Source: Onchocerca volvulus (lineage: Eukaryota; Nematoda; Chromadorea; Rhabditida; Onchocercidae). Taken from it: a stretch of 64,000 nucleotides of DNA. The notes beneath the pieces are model-generated. The model worked only from the letters and a program-made list of their open reading frames with translations. It did no database searches and was not told where the DNA came from. Shown piece by piece: positions 39,998-52,352 of the stretch. The stretch lies in NCBI GenBank assembly GCA_000499405.2, contig HG738141.1, forward strand, positions 466,032-530,031, written 5' to 3'. How positions within the stretch are numbered: the first letter of the stretch is position 1; every line of letters starts with the position of its first letter. The position numbers were made by a program, and so were the translations under genes.

Positions 39998-40550
39998 TTA
40001 GGAAAAATTATTTAACAATGCTTGTGGGCATGGAATATTGTTTGTTGTTACGTTATCTCTAGATATAGAGATTGTCTGGTTTACCGACTCCAGAACACGC
40101 AACATAGAATTGTCATGTGAGAAGCAATCGGTCTCTAGATCTAAAACGCACAATTCTAAAGATTGACCCTGAGCTTTGTTGATGGTGAATGCAAATGCTA
40201 ATTGAATTGTAAATTGCAATCTCTTAAATTGAAATGGCATATCTGTTGAAATCATAGGAATGCGAGAAATGAGGATATCTTCATCTTTGAAAAGTCCTCT
40301 TAAATTGTTACTTTCACGACGTTGTTCATTTTTTTTTTTTTCTTTTACTGCAAGCAACGTGCCGTTGCAAAGTTTTGATTGATTGGTATTTCGCAGCAAG
40401 ATAATTGGCACGTCGATTTTTAATTACTGAGTGTGCGATGGAATCTCTAGCAGATCGAGTAAATTTAAAAATTCTGCTGAATAACTAACCGCTTCACCTG
40501 CTTCCTCAGCAATGTCAACGGATTTGTATATAACTTTCTCATTCTGAATT
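39998..40550 (-). pseudogene. Helitron helicase C-terminus, nearly intact frame
   Basis: Minus-strand translation gives NEKVIYKSVDIAEEA, VSYSAEFLNLLDL, then a stop, then a 137-codon open stretch with VPIILLRNTNQSKLCNGT, RIPMISTDMPFQFKRLQF, FAFTINKAQGQSLE and LDLETDCFSHD. The INKAQGQ box belongs to the last conserved helicase motifs of PIF1/Helitron proteins. It is in better condition than the tail in copy 1, but lacks the Walker A part and cannot be active. Confidence 0.8.
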
Positions 40551-40569
40551 GAATAATTAATAGCAAAAG

Positions 40570-40815
40570 CAAATATGGAACAACCTACCGATTATCTACT
40601 TCGATATTATTATTCCGCATTTGTATGATTGCTAATTTATCGCCATTTTCGGCTGATTTTCTTCTGCATAAAGAATATCCATTTTTTATGTTGTCATTTC
40701 CCGTCTATCATGTATAGTGATTTGGATTCAGTGTACCACAAGGTCCATGTATCATAGTTTCCGTCACAATTTCATACAAATCCTTATCGACATCAGAATC
40801 GGGTGATTTCAGCGC
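40570..40815 (-). pseudogene. Helitron Rep-side (Helitron_like_N) fragment
   Basis: Minus-strand translation reads SPDSDVDKDLYEIVTETMIHGPCG..., NPNHYT, stop, then NGYSLCRRKSAENGDK and NNNIEVDNR, stop, VVPY. These correspond to the conserved 'LYE.V...MIHGPCG..NP', 'G.P.YRR....NG' and 'DNRWVVPY' blocks of Helitron proteins. The Trp of DNRWVVPY is replaced by a stop. The HUH catalytic region that should follow is absent. Confidence 0.7.
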
Positions 40816-41798
40816 ATATTAATCGTTGATTTCGTTTGAACCTGTCTTAGATGTGATAGGTAGAAAAAAAAGTAGGTACATCTATACAGAAACACTCACC
40901 TATTCGAATGCAACTTTGTTTCAAAATTTGAAAGCAATCAGTGAAGAGCTTGAAGTGTTGTGTCAAAATGAATAACGTCAAATTATTTTGTTGCTTTGCT
41001 CCAACGAATAAAATCAGAAAGTATCAGAAAATTTCCAGAATAATTCATTGAGGTTATCACACTCAGTTCGTAGTTCAGACGATCGTAGTACTGCTCAAGG
41101 TCTATGTCTATTCAAAATGTAGTCTGCATGAACAGGATTCCTTACACTGATTACACAAATAGCTGATAAGATGCTAAAAATTGCAAAAAGGTAAAAGACA
41201 AAAGTCATTGATACTCTATTGCAACAATAGTTAGTAATTTAAAGTAACTATTGTTTTGAAGTCAATAAACTTCCCACATGGCATAGTATATTGGATTAAC
41301 AAATTCGGTTAACAAATTCACTACGCTCATTTACTTTTTCCTGTCACACCTGTGAAGGTAAAAACAGTCTAGACAAAAACACGCGACTTTTCGAATCCAA
41401 CGTTGAATCAAAATTTGAAAGCAATCGGTAAAGAAATTGCAAAGTTACATGGTGAAACTAAGATTTACATTTTCATTTATACAAGTTAGGAGAAAAAAAA
41501 AAAGACGAAACTTTTTTCTCAGCTAAATTTGATGATTCTAAGTTGTTTCTTTAATGATTAAAATGAACTGGTATCATTGCATAATTTTTCATAACTTATA
41601 GTAGAATCTGAATTATTTTCGCGTTAGCGATCATATATATTTTCATTTATCATTTATACATTCACATTTTTACATTCAATTTTTAATTTTTTTCGCGCAG
41701 ATTTTCTAATTTGGACAAAAAGACGAAATTTCAAACATCTTTACAATATTACAAAATTAAACTAATAATGCATACAGAATTTAAAGGTTGAATATCAA

Positions 41799-44700
41799 AT
41801 GTATTTAATCAACTGGAATTCATCTGCACACAGATCAATGCTATCACTTTCATTGAGCACAATTATTGTCATCATCGTTCTACTTGATAAAGTGAATATA
41901 ATGAGTTTATTAATTAGTATCTTTTATTCGAACTTAACAATAAAAATCAGTCAATGCGATGCATATTTTTCATTAATCAGAAAATACCGAAAATTAATTA
42001 TTAACTAGCATTAATATTAAATGATTACTAAATTATTATTAAAAGTTTTTTCCAGACAACTGCTCGACGAAGAAAATGTCCAGAAAGATTTTGGAAGGAT
42101 GATGCTATTATAGAAGCATTAATGAAAAATTATACCAAAATATTGCCTGAAATTGAAGATGCTGTTCAAGTAGAAATTGAAATTCATGTACAGGTGAAGC
42201 TAGAAAATCATAATCATTAACTTACAATCATGATTTCTGGTCAAAAAAATCTTGAAAAATTATCATTCGAAATGTTTTTGATAATGATTATTATTATAAT
42301 TAACCAACCTATCATTTTTTTTTTTTTTTTGCAGTTCTTTACATTGCAATATAGTAAGTCTTACTTCTTTAAAAAGCATACAGTTCTATTCTAGAGGAAC
42401 AGGAAAAGGATGAAAAAGGAACAAAACTTACTCAATATTTCATATTTAACTTTAAAAATTTTTATTTTTGTCAAAAACATCTAATTTATTTGCTAAGCAT
42501 TCATTAATCAAATTGCACAATACATGTATGTATGTAATATATGCTACAAATCGTATTTATGATACAAATCATTTTTCCAAATTCTTAATAATAATGACAC
42601 ATTTGAAAAAACAAAATTAAGCATCGAAATATTCTCTAAAAAAATAAAAAAGAAAAAACGAAAAGAATTTCTAGGATGTCTCAACAATAAATGAAATTGC
42701 GGCTGATTTTAACGTTGATATTTTATATACTCAAATTTGGAATGACAAATCATTGAGTTTCGTTAATTATAATCCTTGCAAGCGAAATATAACAATGGAA
42801 TCCAAGTAAGTTCAGAAAAAAACAAATAAAAAATGATAAAATATTGCAATAATATATAATAATATTTCTTATATTTAAGAAATGAAATCATTAAAATATA
42901 ACATTATTGTTTTATTTTTAAATTTCACACTTTTTGCATGAATTGATTGAAATTCTTATCTTATTGTTTATCAATTAACAATAATTTTGAGATTTGCCTA
43001 GTTTTATGAAAGAAACTAATCTTTTAAAGATTAATATTTCAAATTTTAATTATAATATGAAAATTAATTGAATAGGTTCATTTCACGTATTTGGACACCT
43101 AATACATGCATAATTAATGCAAAACGAACAATCATTCATGCTTCACCTACTGATAATATTATGGTTATCTTATACGAAGTAAGCGAATAATATTTGCTTG
43201 TTTATTTTTCTTTTAAATAAATTTGAATAAAAATAAGACTGAATATGATGCATAGCATAAATTTCAAAATTTACCACTTACTGGAAAAATTTTTGATTTT
43301 TATTAGCATAATTATTAGGCATCGGTGTTAAAATCGAAACAAAAATTCGTCCTTTAGCATTAGTGATAATATCGACAACGATTATCAAATAGTGATAAGT
43401 TCGAAAATTGAATTTGCTATGATCAGTTAAAGAAAAGTCCATGTTTATAAATATTGAAGTAATGGCCACTTATTAGTTGCTCGATGATTCAGATCTAGTC
43501 TATTAGCTTGATTCGATTAACCTCGGATTTCACTAATTTCAATCTTTCAAAAATATTATCTTTCAATATATTTTGAATTAATTTTATAGATACTAAAATG
43601 CTTAGATTTGATGACATTTTCATGGACAATAAGATCCAATAAGGGAAAAATTGAAAATTCAAACGAAAGAACATTTTAATGTCTCCTCATTCATTTCTTT
43701 CCAACTCTTTGCTGTCAAAAAACAAAAATCTTGAGACTCGAGAACATAAAAAAAAAAAAAAAATTCCTAAAATTTTTAACGTGCAGAATGAAAAATCCGA
43801 AATAAGTAAAAATTGAAATTTCATAAAATTTTTTCATCTACCAACCGTCATTCAAATCGAATTTTTGCTCCAAAATTTACCATGTATTAATTAATTGTAA
43901 AATCTCGTTTTTTTCAATAGAATTTAACTCACAATTTTTTTAATTGTACCAAATCTAAATTATTATTGTTTCAATATATTATGTCATTTTATTTCAAATA
44001 TCATTAAAATATTTCAAAATAAAAAAAAAATCTGATCAAACAATAATTTCAATATTTCTTGATTAGCAATTCTTTCCAAGCGATCACTCCAAAAATTTTT
44101 TTTTTAATATTGAAAAAGTATAGAAAAATTAAAGATGCAAAAATTCTGCATTTATTAATTTGCAAAAAATTTAAACAATTTCTCAAATGAAAAAAATTTG
44201 AGAGTAACATATAACTTAGATCGATGTGAGAAAATGAAATATTTTTAAATTCAATTGTTTTGAACAAGCTGAACTGGCCACGCTTTCGCGTGCGTCACCA
44301 AGGTAAACGCAGAAAGTAGTTTTGATCAAAAATTTATCCCGCCCCCTTACTTCTTATCTGTCACGGGTGTGTGTTAGGTTTAAAAAAAAATTAGGATATA
44401 AAAACACGCGCCTATTCGAATGCAACGTTGCATGAAAATTTCAAAGCAATTGATGAAGAATTTGCAATGTTTGTAATAGATTAAAAAATAAGGATAATAC
44501 AGTATTCTACTACAGGAATATTGAATTTAAAAATTAATAACAGATTTAAAATGGTGAAACAAATAATAACGAAGACATTTTTGGATTATTTTAAAAGGAA
44601 ATATTCTCAGAACTTGATTTCAAGTAATTAAATTTTCAGAATGGTACTATATGGGTTAATTATCGAATGTCTGTCAAGATACCTTGTGATCTCGATTTGA

Positions 44701-46508
44701 GAACATTTCCTTTTGACACTCAATCTTGGTAATAATCAAATTTCATGCAAACTCTTTTTTTTTCTCTATTATTTGGTCAAATTTAATTAAATTTTTGCAG
44801 AAAGTAGTTCGAATTTTGTAAGTAAGAAAATTTTGCAAAAATTTGGTTCAACAACTTAAAGTAGGGAAGAAAAAGAGATTAAATTCTATATTTTCAGCTT
44901 TTTTTTCTCTGCACATAGCAAGCATTTCATGTAAATTAAAATGAAGAAAAAAGTTTCCTTTTATTTTTTATTTTTTTCAGCACATTAAGATTTGAATCAT
45001 ATTCACATAATAAAGATGAAGTAATACTACGATGGATGGATAATGCAATTACACTGATGAAACCGGTTCAATTACCAGATTTCGATTTAGTTTCTTATAA
45101 GATAAGTAATGAAACAATACTTTATCCAAATGGTTATTGGGATCAACTTCAGGTAAGTGTTGGAAAAATTGAAATTGACAGTTTCTACAGAGTATAAATA
45201 TGATAAAATAACGAAAGACTTTCAGAAATATCGTGGTAGAAATAAAATTTTCATTTTCCGATATGTTTATCGAGCTTTTTTGATCTTTACACTATATTTA
45301 ACGTATCGTAAACAGTGACAAACTATGGTGACAAAATTCCCTTACGCTACAAATTAACATATAAATTGTGGTGGAATTGATATGTTAGTAAAAAACTCCA
45401 ATTTTTTAAAAGAACTAAGATCAGTCAAATTGTGAGAAAACAGAATGATTAGTCTATCGTTCGAAGCAATTCTCGAAAAAAATTTCAGAGCAATTTTTTC
45501 GACTGAAAAAGAAAACCTAGCAATTGACTTCGTTGATAATATAATATTTTAAATAACTGAATTTTAACGTAAAAACAAAAATAAATTCTCTCATCAATCA
45601 ATAAAATCTTTATCATATTTATTCGTTTATGTTAATTACTGAAAAATTTTTCATAATAATAAAAGCAAAAAAAAAAAAATCTGGAAAATAATAATATAGA
45701 AATCATTTTTCCATAATTATTGCAATACCATCTATTACTTCTTGCTTAATCTTATATATATATATTAATTAATATATGTATTAATTAATTAATTGTTAAT
45801 TCTTGTATTGCTAATTAATTTAGTGCTAATATGTATTAATTGATTAAGTTTCAATTCTTGTAATGCATATTATATGATTAAAATTAATCACAATGGCAAA
45901 ATTAACAAATTAACAGCTACATTTATTAGTTTAATTTAATTTCATCTATCAGTTATGTTAATTTTTAACAATTTTTTAAAGGTTACTTTTACATTCAAAC
46001 GACGCTATGGATTTTATATCCTACAAGCATATGTGCCAACTTATTTAACAATAATTGTTAGTTGGGTTAGTTTTTGTATGGAACCAAAAGCATTACCAGC
46101 TCGTACGACAGTTGGTGTGTCATCTCTTCTTGCACTTGCATTTCAATTTGGTAATATTCTCAAAAATCTTCCACGAGTATCATATATTAAAGCTATGGAT
46201 GTATGGATGCTTAGTAAGTAAAAAAAAAAATTTTTTTTCAAAAAAAAAAAAAACAATAAAATTCCAAAAAAAAACATAAATTTCATAATTTTGACATTTT
46301 TTTTTTTTTTTCTATCAAATTAAGAAAAAAAAAAAGAAAAGCAAAAGAAATAGCACTATATATTATTATAATTTTGTTATTCTAATTATTTGCATATCAA
46401 AAGTTTTCTTTCCCTATTCGAAATTATTGTATTAGACATTTGAGTATTTATTTTGAACAAAATTTTTGGAAATAAATTTCAAATAAATTTGAAAAAATAT
46501 GAAAAGAA

Positions 46509-46561
<53 letters not shown>

Positions 46562-47992
46562 CATTTTATTATTATATTTTTCAGGTTGTATTACATTTGT
46601 CTTTTGTACAGTTGTTGAATTAGCTTTTGTGTGCTTTTTATCGCGATGTTTTGGTGGAAATTTGAAGAAAAAAATGACGAAAAAACGACAACGACGACGA
46701 CAGAAACGACAACAAAATGACCAATCACAACAACAATTATGGTTTCAATCATCGTCATCAAATCTTAATGGCATTTGTCATCCTAACGATTGCGCATTTA
46801 GCAGTAAGTCATCCCAGGAACAAGGTTAGTGGTACTTTTTTAAATTAACTTACTTTTTATTATATTTTTCAGGAAAAAAAAAAAGGAATTTTCCCTTTTT
46901 TTTTTTTTTTTTTTTGTTTTCTTCCTTAATAACTACTTAATATGGTTATGATTTTTTTGCAACTATCATTCATTAAATTGATGATATTTCGTTTATTCAA
47001 ATTTTTTTCCATTCATAGTATCAATTGCAGGAAAAAAAAAAGCTTTCTTTAATTGCTTTAATTTACATTTTTTGCACTTTTTTTTCCTGATTTCTTCAAT
47101 TTTTTTAATTTGCTAGAAACTTTGTTTGTTTGTTTGTTTTTGTTTGTTTTTTCTTTCTTTTAGCTCATTCGTTATTTTCATCAACTAATTTGATGCAACA
47201 AAAAAGAAAATCTCAAATTACAGCAACCTCATCAACAATACTTCGAAAATCACCATCACCAAGTATGCAAAATTTAACCCAAAATTTCACATCTCGAACC
47301 ATCGAAGAACCATTTATTTCTCAAAAGGTTAGCTAACAATAACTAGCAATGCTTGTTGTAGCAAATTTTTGGCTCAAAATTTCAACGATTTTTCAATTTT
47401 AGTAAGAATTTTTCTTTTTATTTTTCATTTTTTTTTGCAAAAAAAAAAAAAAAAAAAACAATATTGCTATTGTATATTACAAGAGAATTTTCGATTGATT
47501 TCATAAAAACGGCACAAATTCTGCAAGTTTTCTTCATTCTAAAAAATTGATTTGTTATTTTTTTTTTCTTGGCAGATAATTTGTAATTCTAATCAATATC
47601 CTGTTAAACGGAATCTATTATCAATCAATATTAGACCGGAAACAGTTGATAAATTATCTCTTATATGTTTTCCACTTGCATTCACCCTTTTTAACGTGAG
47701 TTTTGAATTTTTTTCATTTTTAAATTTTTAATATGGATGATATGTGCTTTTTATTCACAAGCATTCTTACAGCCCACATAATTTAATTCGAAAAACACGA
47801 ATATTGGTCATTTTTCTTTTCTCTTTTTATCCATCTAAAGGCTACTAAATTAAAAATTAGGTAATATGTAATCTTTCCAATCTATTTGGAAATTTGAATT
47901 CATTATTCCCAAAAGGAATTTAAATTTTATAATTTCAGCTTGTATATTGGTGTTACTATCTACTTTGTACGTTCGAATATACCGGAAAATGA
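41799..47992 (+). CDS. Cys-loop ligand-gated anion channel subunit
   Basis: Eleven exons join in phase: 41799-41891, 42056-42193, 42675-42805, 43076-43178, 44640-44728, 44981-45152, 45982-46213, 46585-46824, 47164-47327, 47576-47695, 47939-47992, giving 511 residues. Exon 1 encodes a signal-peptide-like start ([15 protein letters not shown]). The extracellular domain includes the Cys-loop [15 protein letters not shown] with 13 residues between cysteines. Exon 7 carries TM1 and TM2 with [18 protein letters not shown]; the PAR motif before TM2 marks anion-selective channels. TM3 follows ([15 protein letters not shown]). The intracellular loop is basic and Gln/Ser-rich, and TM4 ends [17 protein letters not shown]. 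No second disulphide pair of the glycine or glutamate receptor type is seen before TM1. It would form pentameric chloride channels in neurons or muscle. Ligand and exact subfamily cannot be fixed from here. Exon 1 is the least certain. Confidence 0.93.
44265..44472 (-). mobile_element. Short non-autonomous Helitron-like fragment in intron 4
   Basis: It opens with AAGCTGAACTGGCCACGC, matching the terminal hairpin of copy 1 (3853 onward), and ends with the TTCGAATGCAACGTTGCATG...AAAGCAAT module of the same family. About 210 bp in all, with no coding, so it is best read as a MITE-sized internal-deletion derivative. The minus-strand end is CTTG instead of CTAG. It lies in the intron between exons 43076-43178 and 44640-44728 of the channel gene. 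Confidence 0.6.
46510..46557. repeat. Poly(A) tract of about 47 bases
   Basis: A single uninterrupted A run in the intron just before the TM3 exon of the channel gene, ending 27 bp before its acceptor. Its length in the assembly may be unreliable. Confidence 0.9.
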
Positions 47993-49167
47993 CACACAAA
48001 AACTTGTCACAGCAAATCATATCGGAATATTCTGGAACTTCATAAAATCCATTTTAGTGGAGGTTGCGTTTTGCAAAAGATGGTTTATCCGATAGCTAAC
48101 ATTGAATTTTATTTAATAACCATCAGCAAATTTTATCTGATAATTATCAACAAATTTTATCTGGCAGCCATCAAATGGAACTACCTTTAAAACAAAAAAC
48201 TCAAAATTATACTCAGTGACAATTCTACTTGTTTGTTTTTTTTTTTTTTTGTTTTGAAAATATAATATGAATATAAAACTAATAAATTCAATAATCAAAA
48301 AATGTTGTCTACATCAAATTCTCCTATTTTTCATCTTCTCAAAACCTCACTAATCTATTCAAAATTTTGACGCATAATAACACAAAATTCAAATGAATTC
48401 TAATTCTTTCTATTAATACAGTTATCAATCTCACAATATACTGTCTAATGTTCCCATCAGATTTAATATCAATAAAGTTTATTATTTTACTTCTGAAAAT
48501 CATAAGCAAATTCTCAAGATAGAACTACCAACTTTTTTTGTTTTTAGAAATTGCGAAGAACTTTGATTTTTGATAGCGAAACAAATGAAGCTTTAAAGTA
48601 GTCTGAATCAACACTATACAATATGACAAATCTTTGTCAAATTCCAAAGAAAATATTGGAACTTTTTTCACTTGAATTTCTCCACTATTTCCATGACAAA
48701 AACTTTCAATACTTGTGACATAAATTTATTATTCTGCATCATCAACAATCAGAAATATTGATCAGTGGAACACATATTCAGTAGCTCATGATAAATTCGA
48801 AAAATATAGTGCATTTTATAGTGAGAAAAATGAGTATATAAATATAAAAGTCACGTAATTTTAAAATGAATATATCGAAAAACAACTTTAATGAAACAAT
48901 TCAAATTCCGTCGTTTTTTTTTTTTTTTTTCTTGCACATCCAAATGTATATGAAGTGATTTTACCAGCAGTGCTGATTTTTGAAAAAATGAATTATGTAA
49001 AGAAAATTGGATCTTGAAAATAAAAAAAAAATTGACGATTTCAATTCCTTTTAAGTTAAAGTAAAAAAAAAAATAAACAACTAGCACAAACAGAACAGTA
49101 AAAAATTACGACACATCTTAAATTTCTCTTCTATTTCTTCCAGCATGTTGTTTGCAAATCCAACACT
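47993..49167. other. Convergent 3' intergenic region
   Basis: This lies between the 3' ends of the channel gene (plus) and eIF4A3 (minus). An AATAAA is present at 48471 for the plus-strand gene. A small repeat, ATCA(G/A)CAAATTTTATCTG, occurs twice at about 48121-48165. I see no further coding sequence. Confidence 0.6.
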
Positions 49168-49184
49168 TCAAATGAGATCTGCCA
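49168..49184 (-). other. 17-nt terminal coding micro-exon of eIF4A3
   Basis: On the minus strand a TTGATTTCAG acceptor is followed by TGGCAGATCTCATTTGA. Joined in phase 1 to the donor AATG|GTTAGT at 49624, it supplies V-A-D-L-I-stop, exactly the conserved C-terminus of the family. Confidence 0.9.
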
Positions 49185-52100
49185 CTGAAATCAAACAAGA
49201 AATGAATAATTGATTTCGTTAAGATAATAATTCATCTTAGCATATGTATTAAAAAAAAAAAAAAAAAAAAAAAAGAATTTGCAAAAAAAAGCTACTAAGA
49301 TGTATATCAGATCTGCACATATTGTATGGGATTAAGTTTGGACGTAGAATTAGAATTCACTGACATCTGTTTAACAGTTATTTTATGTATCAAAATACAC
49401 GTGTAATATATAGATAACATTTCAGAAGTTGTGCAGTCTAACGCTTATATGTTTTCTATAGACATTCTCCCTTACAGGAATATATCCTCCATTGCATCTC
49501 ACGAAACTTGTTTGACAAAGAACAAAAAAATATTTAAAATGTGTGAAAATAGAACACGCGGAATCAATGTGAAAATAATTACTGAAATTCCTAAACAATA
49601 TATTAGAAAACAAAATCACTAACCATTCATTGGCATTTCATCGATTTGTGTAGCATAATACTGTTCGATATCGCGCAAAATACGGATATCATCAGATTTC
49701 ACAAAATTAATAGCAACACCTTTACGACCGAAACGACCAGATCGTCCAATCCTACAAATGATGTAAAAATTATGTACTTTGCCTTTTTTCTTCTTAAAAG
49801 GAATCGAAAATAGAACGAAGACTTTATTATTTTATAAACTTACCGATGAATGTACAACTCGCGATTATTTGGTAGATCATAATTCACAACAAGCGATACT
49901 TGCGGTATATCCAAACCACGCGCAAATACGTCCGTTGAAATCAGTAAACGACTATAAAAATTTGATGTTTAAGATTGAAACCAAATTCAAAAATACAAAA
50001 TTAAAAACTAAAACCAAGGAAGCAAATATTTTTTAATTTTATATATCTCGAGAAAAGGAAAAAAAAATGAAAAATACCAAAACGCTACGCCATATTAATC
50101 GCTATGTTACTGAAATTTACCTGGCACCTCCGCGGAATTCCTTCATAATTGCATCACGCTCTTTTTGTTCCATTTCTCCATGCATGGATGATACTGTGAA
50201 ATTTGCTTCCTTCAATTTCTCAGCTAACCAGTCAACCTGAAAATCTACTTTTCATTTCCCAAAAAAGATTGAACTAGTCAATTCTTTTCTCGAAAATATC
50301 GAATGTGAGTATCAATATCTATTTCTAATATTGATATTTCAATCTATTAGTGATTTACTATTACTGAACTGGTATGCATACTCAGCTTGTAAATAGCAAT
50401 TATTGTTATCTCATTCCAAACATATCACTGCAAGTTTTTTGGCAGTAAACTTCAAACTAATCATATGGCTGCTAGGTTGCCAGAATATTTTCTTTCTATC
50501 ATATTTAAAAAAAATAACCTTTCTTCGCGTATTGCAGAAAATCACTGCTTGTGTGATCGTAAGCGTATCGTACAAATCACATAACGTATCGAATTTCCAT
50601 TCTTCCCGATCAACTGCTACAAAGAACTGCTTGATGCCTTCCAGTGTCAATTCATCACTGAAAAATTACTTTTATTAATAATTAGGAAATAACAAAATTC
50701 ATAAAGTACTGTACATTTATTACTGATTTACATTCATAAAGCTACCTATTTTTATTAAACTGCACCCCATACAGTTAAGTACTCCTCTATTTCCATTAGA
50801 TATCAAACATGATAGAATAACTTCTACAGTAATACTGATGTGAAATAATTTCAACTATGTCTTAAAAACTATAAACTTCATGCACATAAACGCCAACCTC
50901 TTTAATGAATTTCGCAATTTAAGTCGACAAAAATATTGTGAATGCTAACCGTTTTACGAGAATACGAATAGGATCAGTCATAAATTTGCTGGTCATCTCA
51001 AGAATTTCATGAGGAAGAGTTGCCGAAAGAAGTACCACTTGTGCACCAGGTGGAAGGTAACGATAGATATCATAAAGTTGTTCCTTAAATCCCTTATTCA
51101 GCATTTCATCGGCTTCATCAAGCACCAACATTTTTATGCTTCGGGTACGCAAATTGCGGCGTCTGATCATATCTGGAAAAAATGACCATTCTTTCGTTTT
51201 GTTTTCATAAATTAACTTGTTCAGTGCTTACATTACATCAGTTTCCCTTAGCCATTCAAAGTCTTCCAAAAACCGAAATCACTGCATATTGCACAAATTT
51301 CATTCTAACAATAATAACATCAAAAAACCTTAAAAAAGGATCACTGATCGAGATCTTATATAAAACTTCCAAAATTATTTACCAAAAACTCGTCCAGGAG
51401 TTCCCGAAACGACATGTTGACCGTAATCAAGCTTACGAATATCTTCTCCAACATTTGTACCTCCGATACATGCATGACACTGCACGTTCAAATAATCACC
51501 CAAAGCAAGTACAACCTGTAAGAATCAAAAAAACTAATTTTGCAAAGCTTCAATTACATTTAAAAGTTTGTCATTGTGGAAAAATTCACAAATATGTATA
51601 CCTTCTGTATTTGCACTGCCAATTCTCGAGTTGGTGATAAGATAAGCGCTTGCGTTTCACGTAGTGAAATATCCAACGACTGCAATACAGCAATACTAAA
51701 TGTTGCCGTCTTTCCGGTACCAGACTGCGCTCTAAAATATAATTCGTGAAATATCTTATGCAATCAATATTTAATTGATCATGATTTGAAAGTAATAAAA
51801 AATTTAAACTATCTTGAATGTTTAAGTTTACAACAGACACAAGGAACTGCAATTCCTCATCAGATTAATTTGGAAAATAAATTACTGTGCAATAACGTCT
51901 CGACCCTTGACAATCTGTTTGATGGCACGCTGTTGAATTGCTGACGGCTTTTCAAATCCTGAAACATTACCAAATGTCAACTTGAACAAGTAAGAAAATA
52001 CGGATTATATGTTTTCAGTATTTCCTACACAAATAGTTCACGAAAAATTAAAATGTATTTCAGAATTTTTGTTCATTTAATCGAAAATTTCAAACACCAC

Positions 52101-52352
52101 AATATCCCATCTCAGTAATTTGTTATGGCATGGAAATGCAAATGATCGTTTCTTCGAATAACTCTTCACTTCTCGAAAAAAAAAAAAAAAAAAAAAACCC
52201 AAACCGTATGAGTAGATTCCACGCAATAACTCTTCGCCCAATCCCATGCTATCAAAGGTATGCACAACGTCAACTTCTTCCGATGTTTCAAATTCAACAT
52301 TTGATAGATCCTCCGCCGTAGGCTCGATTTGTCTTCGAGTTCGCTTCGACAT
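49168..52352 (-). CDS. eif4a3: eIF4A3, exon-junction-complex DEAD-box RNA helicase
   Basis: Ten minus-strand exons join in phase: 52352-52205, 51958-51886, 51731-51602, 51515-51383, 51172-50950, 50657-50519, 50236-50121, 49951-49844, 49751-49624, 49184-49168. They give 404 residues against 411 in human. All DEAD-box motifs are visible: [11 protein letters not shown] (Q motif), AQSGTGKT (Walker A), [23 protein letters not shown], then [10 protein letters not shown] and [11 protein letters not shown] in the second RecA domain. The N-terminal [12 protein letters not shown] block, [23 protein letters not shown] and the end MPMNVADLI mark eIF4A3 as opposed to eIF4A1/2. It is the RNA clamp of the exon junction complex, deposited on spliced mRNA in the nucleus. 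The last exon is only 17 nt. Without it the reading would stop at MPMNG, just inside the intron. Confidence 0.97.

Larger units (their letters stand above)
39880..41460 (-). mobile_element. Decayed, internally deleted Helitron, copy 2
   Basis: This element shares with copy 1 the TTGCTG(T/C)AGCTCAG-containing flank, the helicase C-terminus and the TTCGAAT..AACGTTG..AAAGCAATCGGT module (near 40905 and 41395). On the minus strand it keeps Rep-side sequence (40570-40815) directly upstream of the helicase tail (39998-40550), with the middle missing. The CTAG hairpin end seen in copy 1 is not recognisable, so the left end appears truncated or diverged. Boundaries are approximate. Confidence 0.7.
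28264..41798. other. Gene-poor AT-rich intergenic region
   Basis: No gene could be supported. The region holds microsatellites, perfect palindromes, the 228-bp duplication at 31791 and the Helitron remnant at about 39880-41460. A stretch at about 34090-34480 is less AT-biased than its surroundings and has one minus-strand frame of about 57 codons, which I cannot assign. Confidence 0.6.

Noticed and set aside
45982..46279. Second overlapping plus-strand frame starting at 46055 (MLVGLVF...)
   Set aside because: Shadow of the TM1-TM2 exon in another frame.
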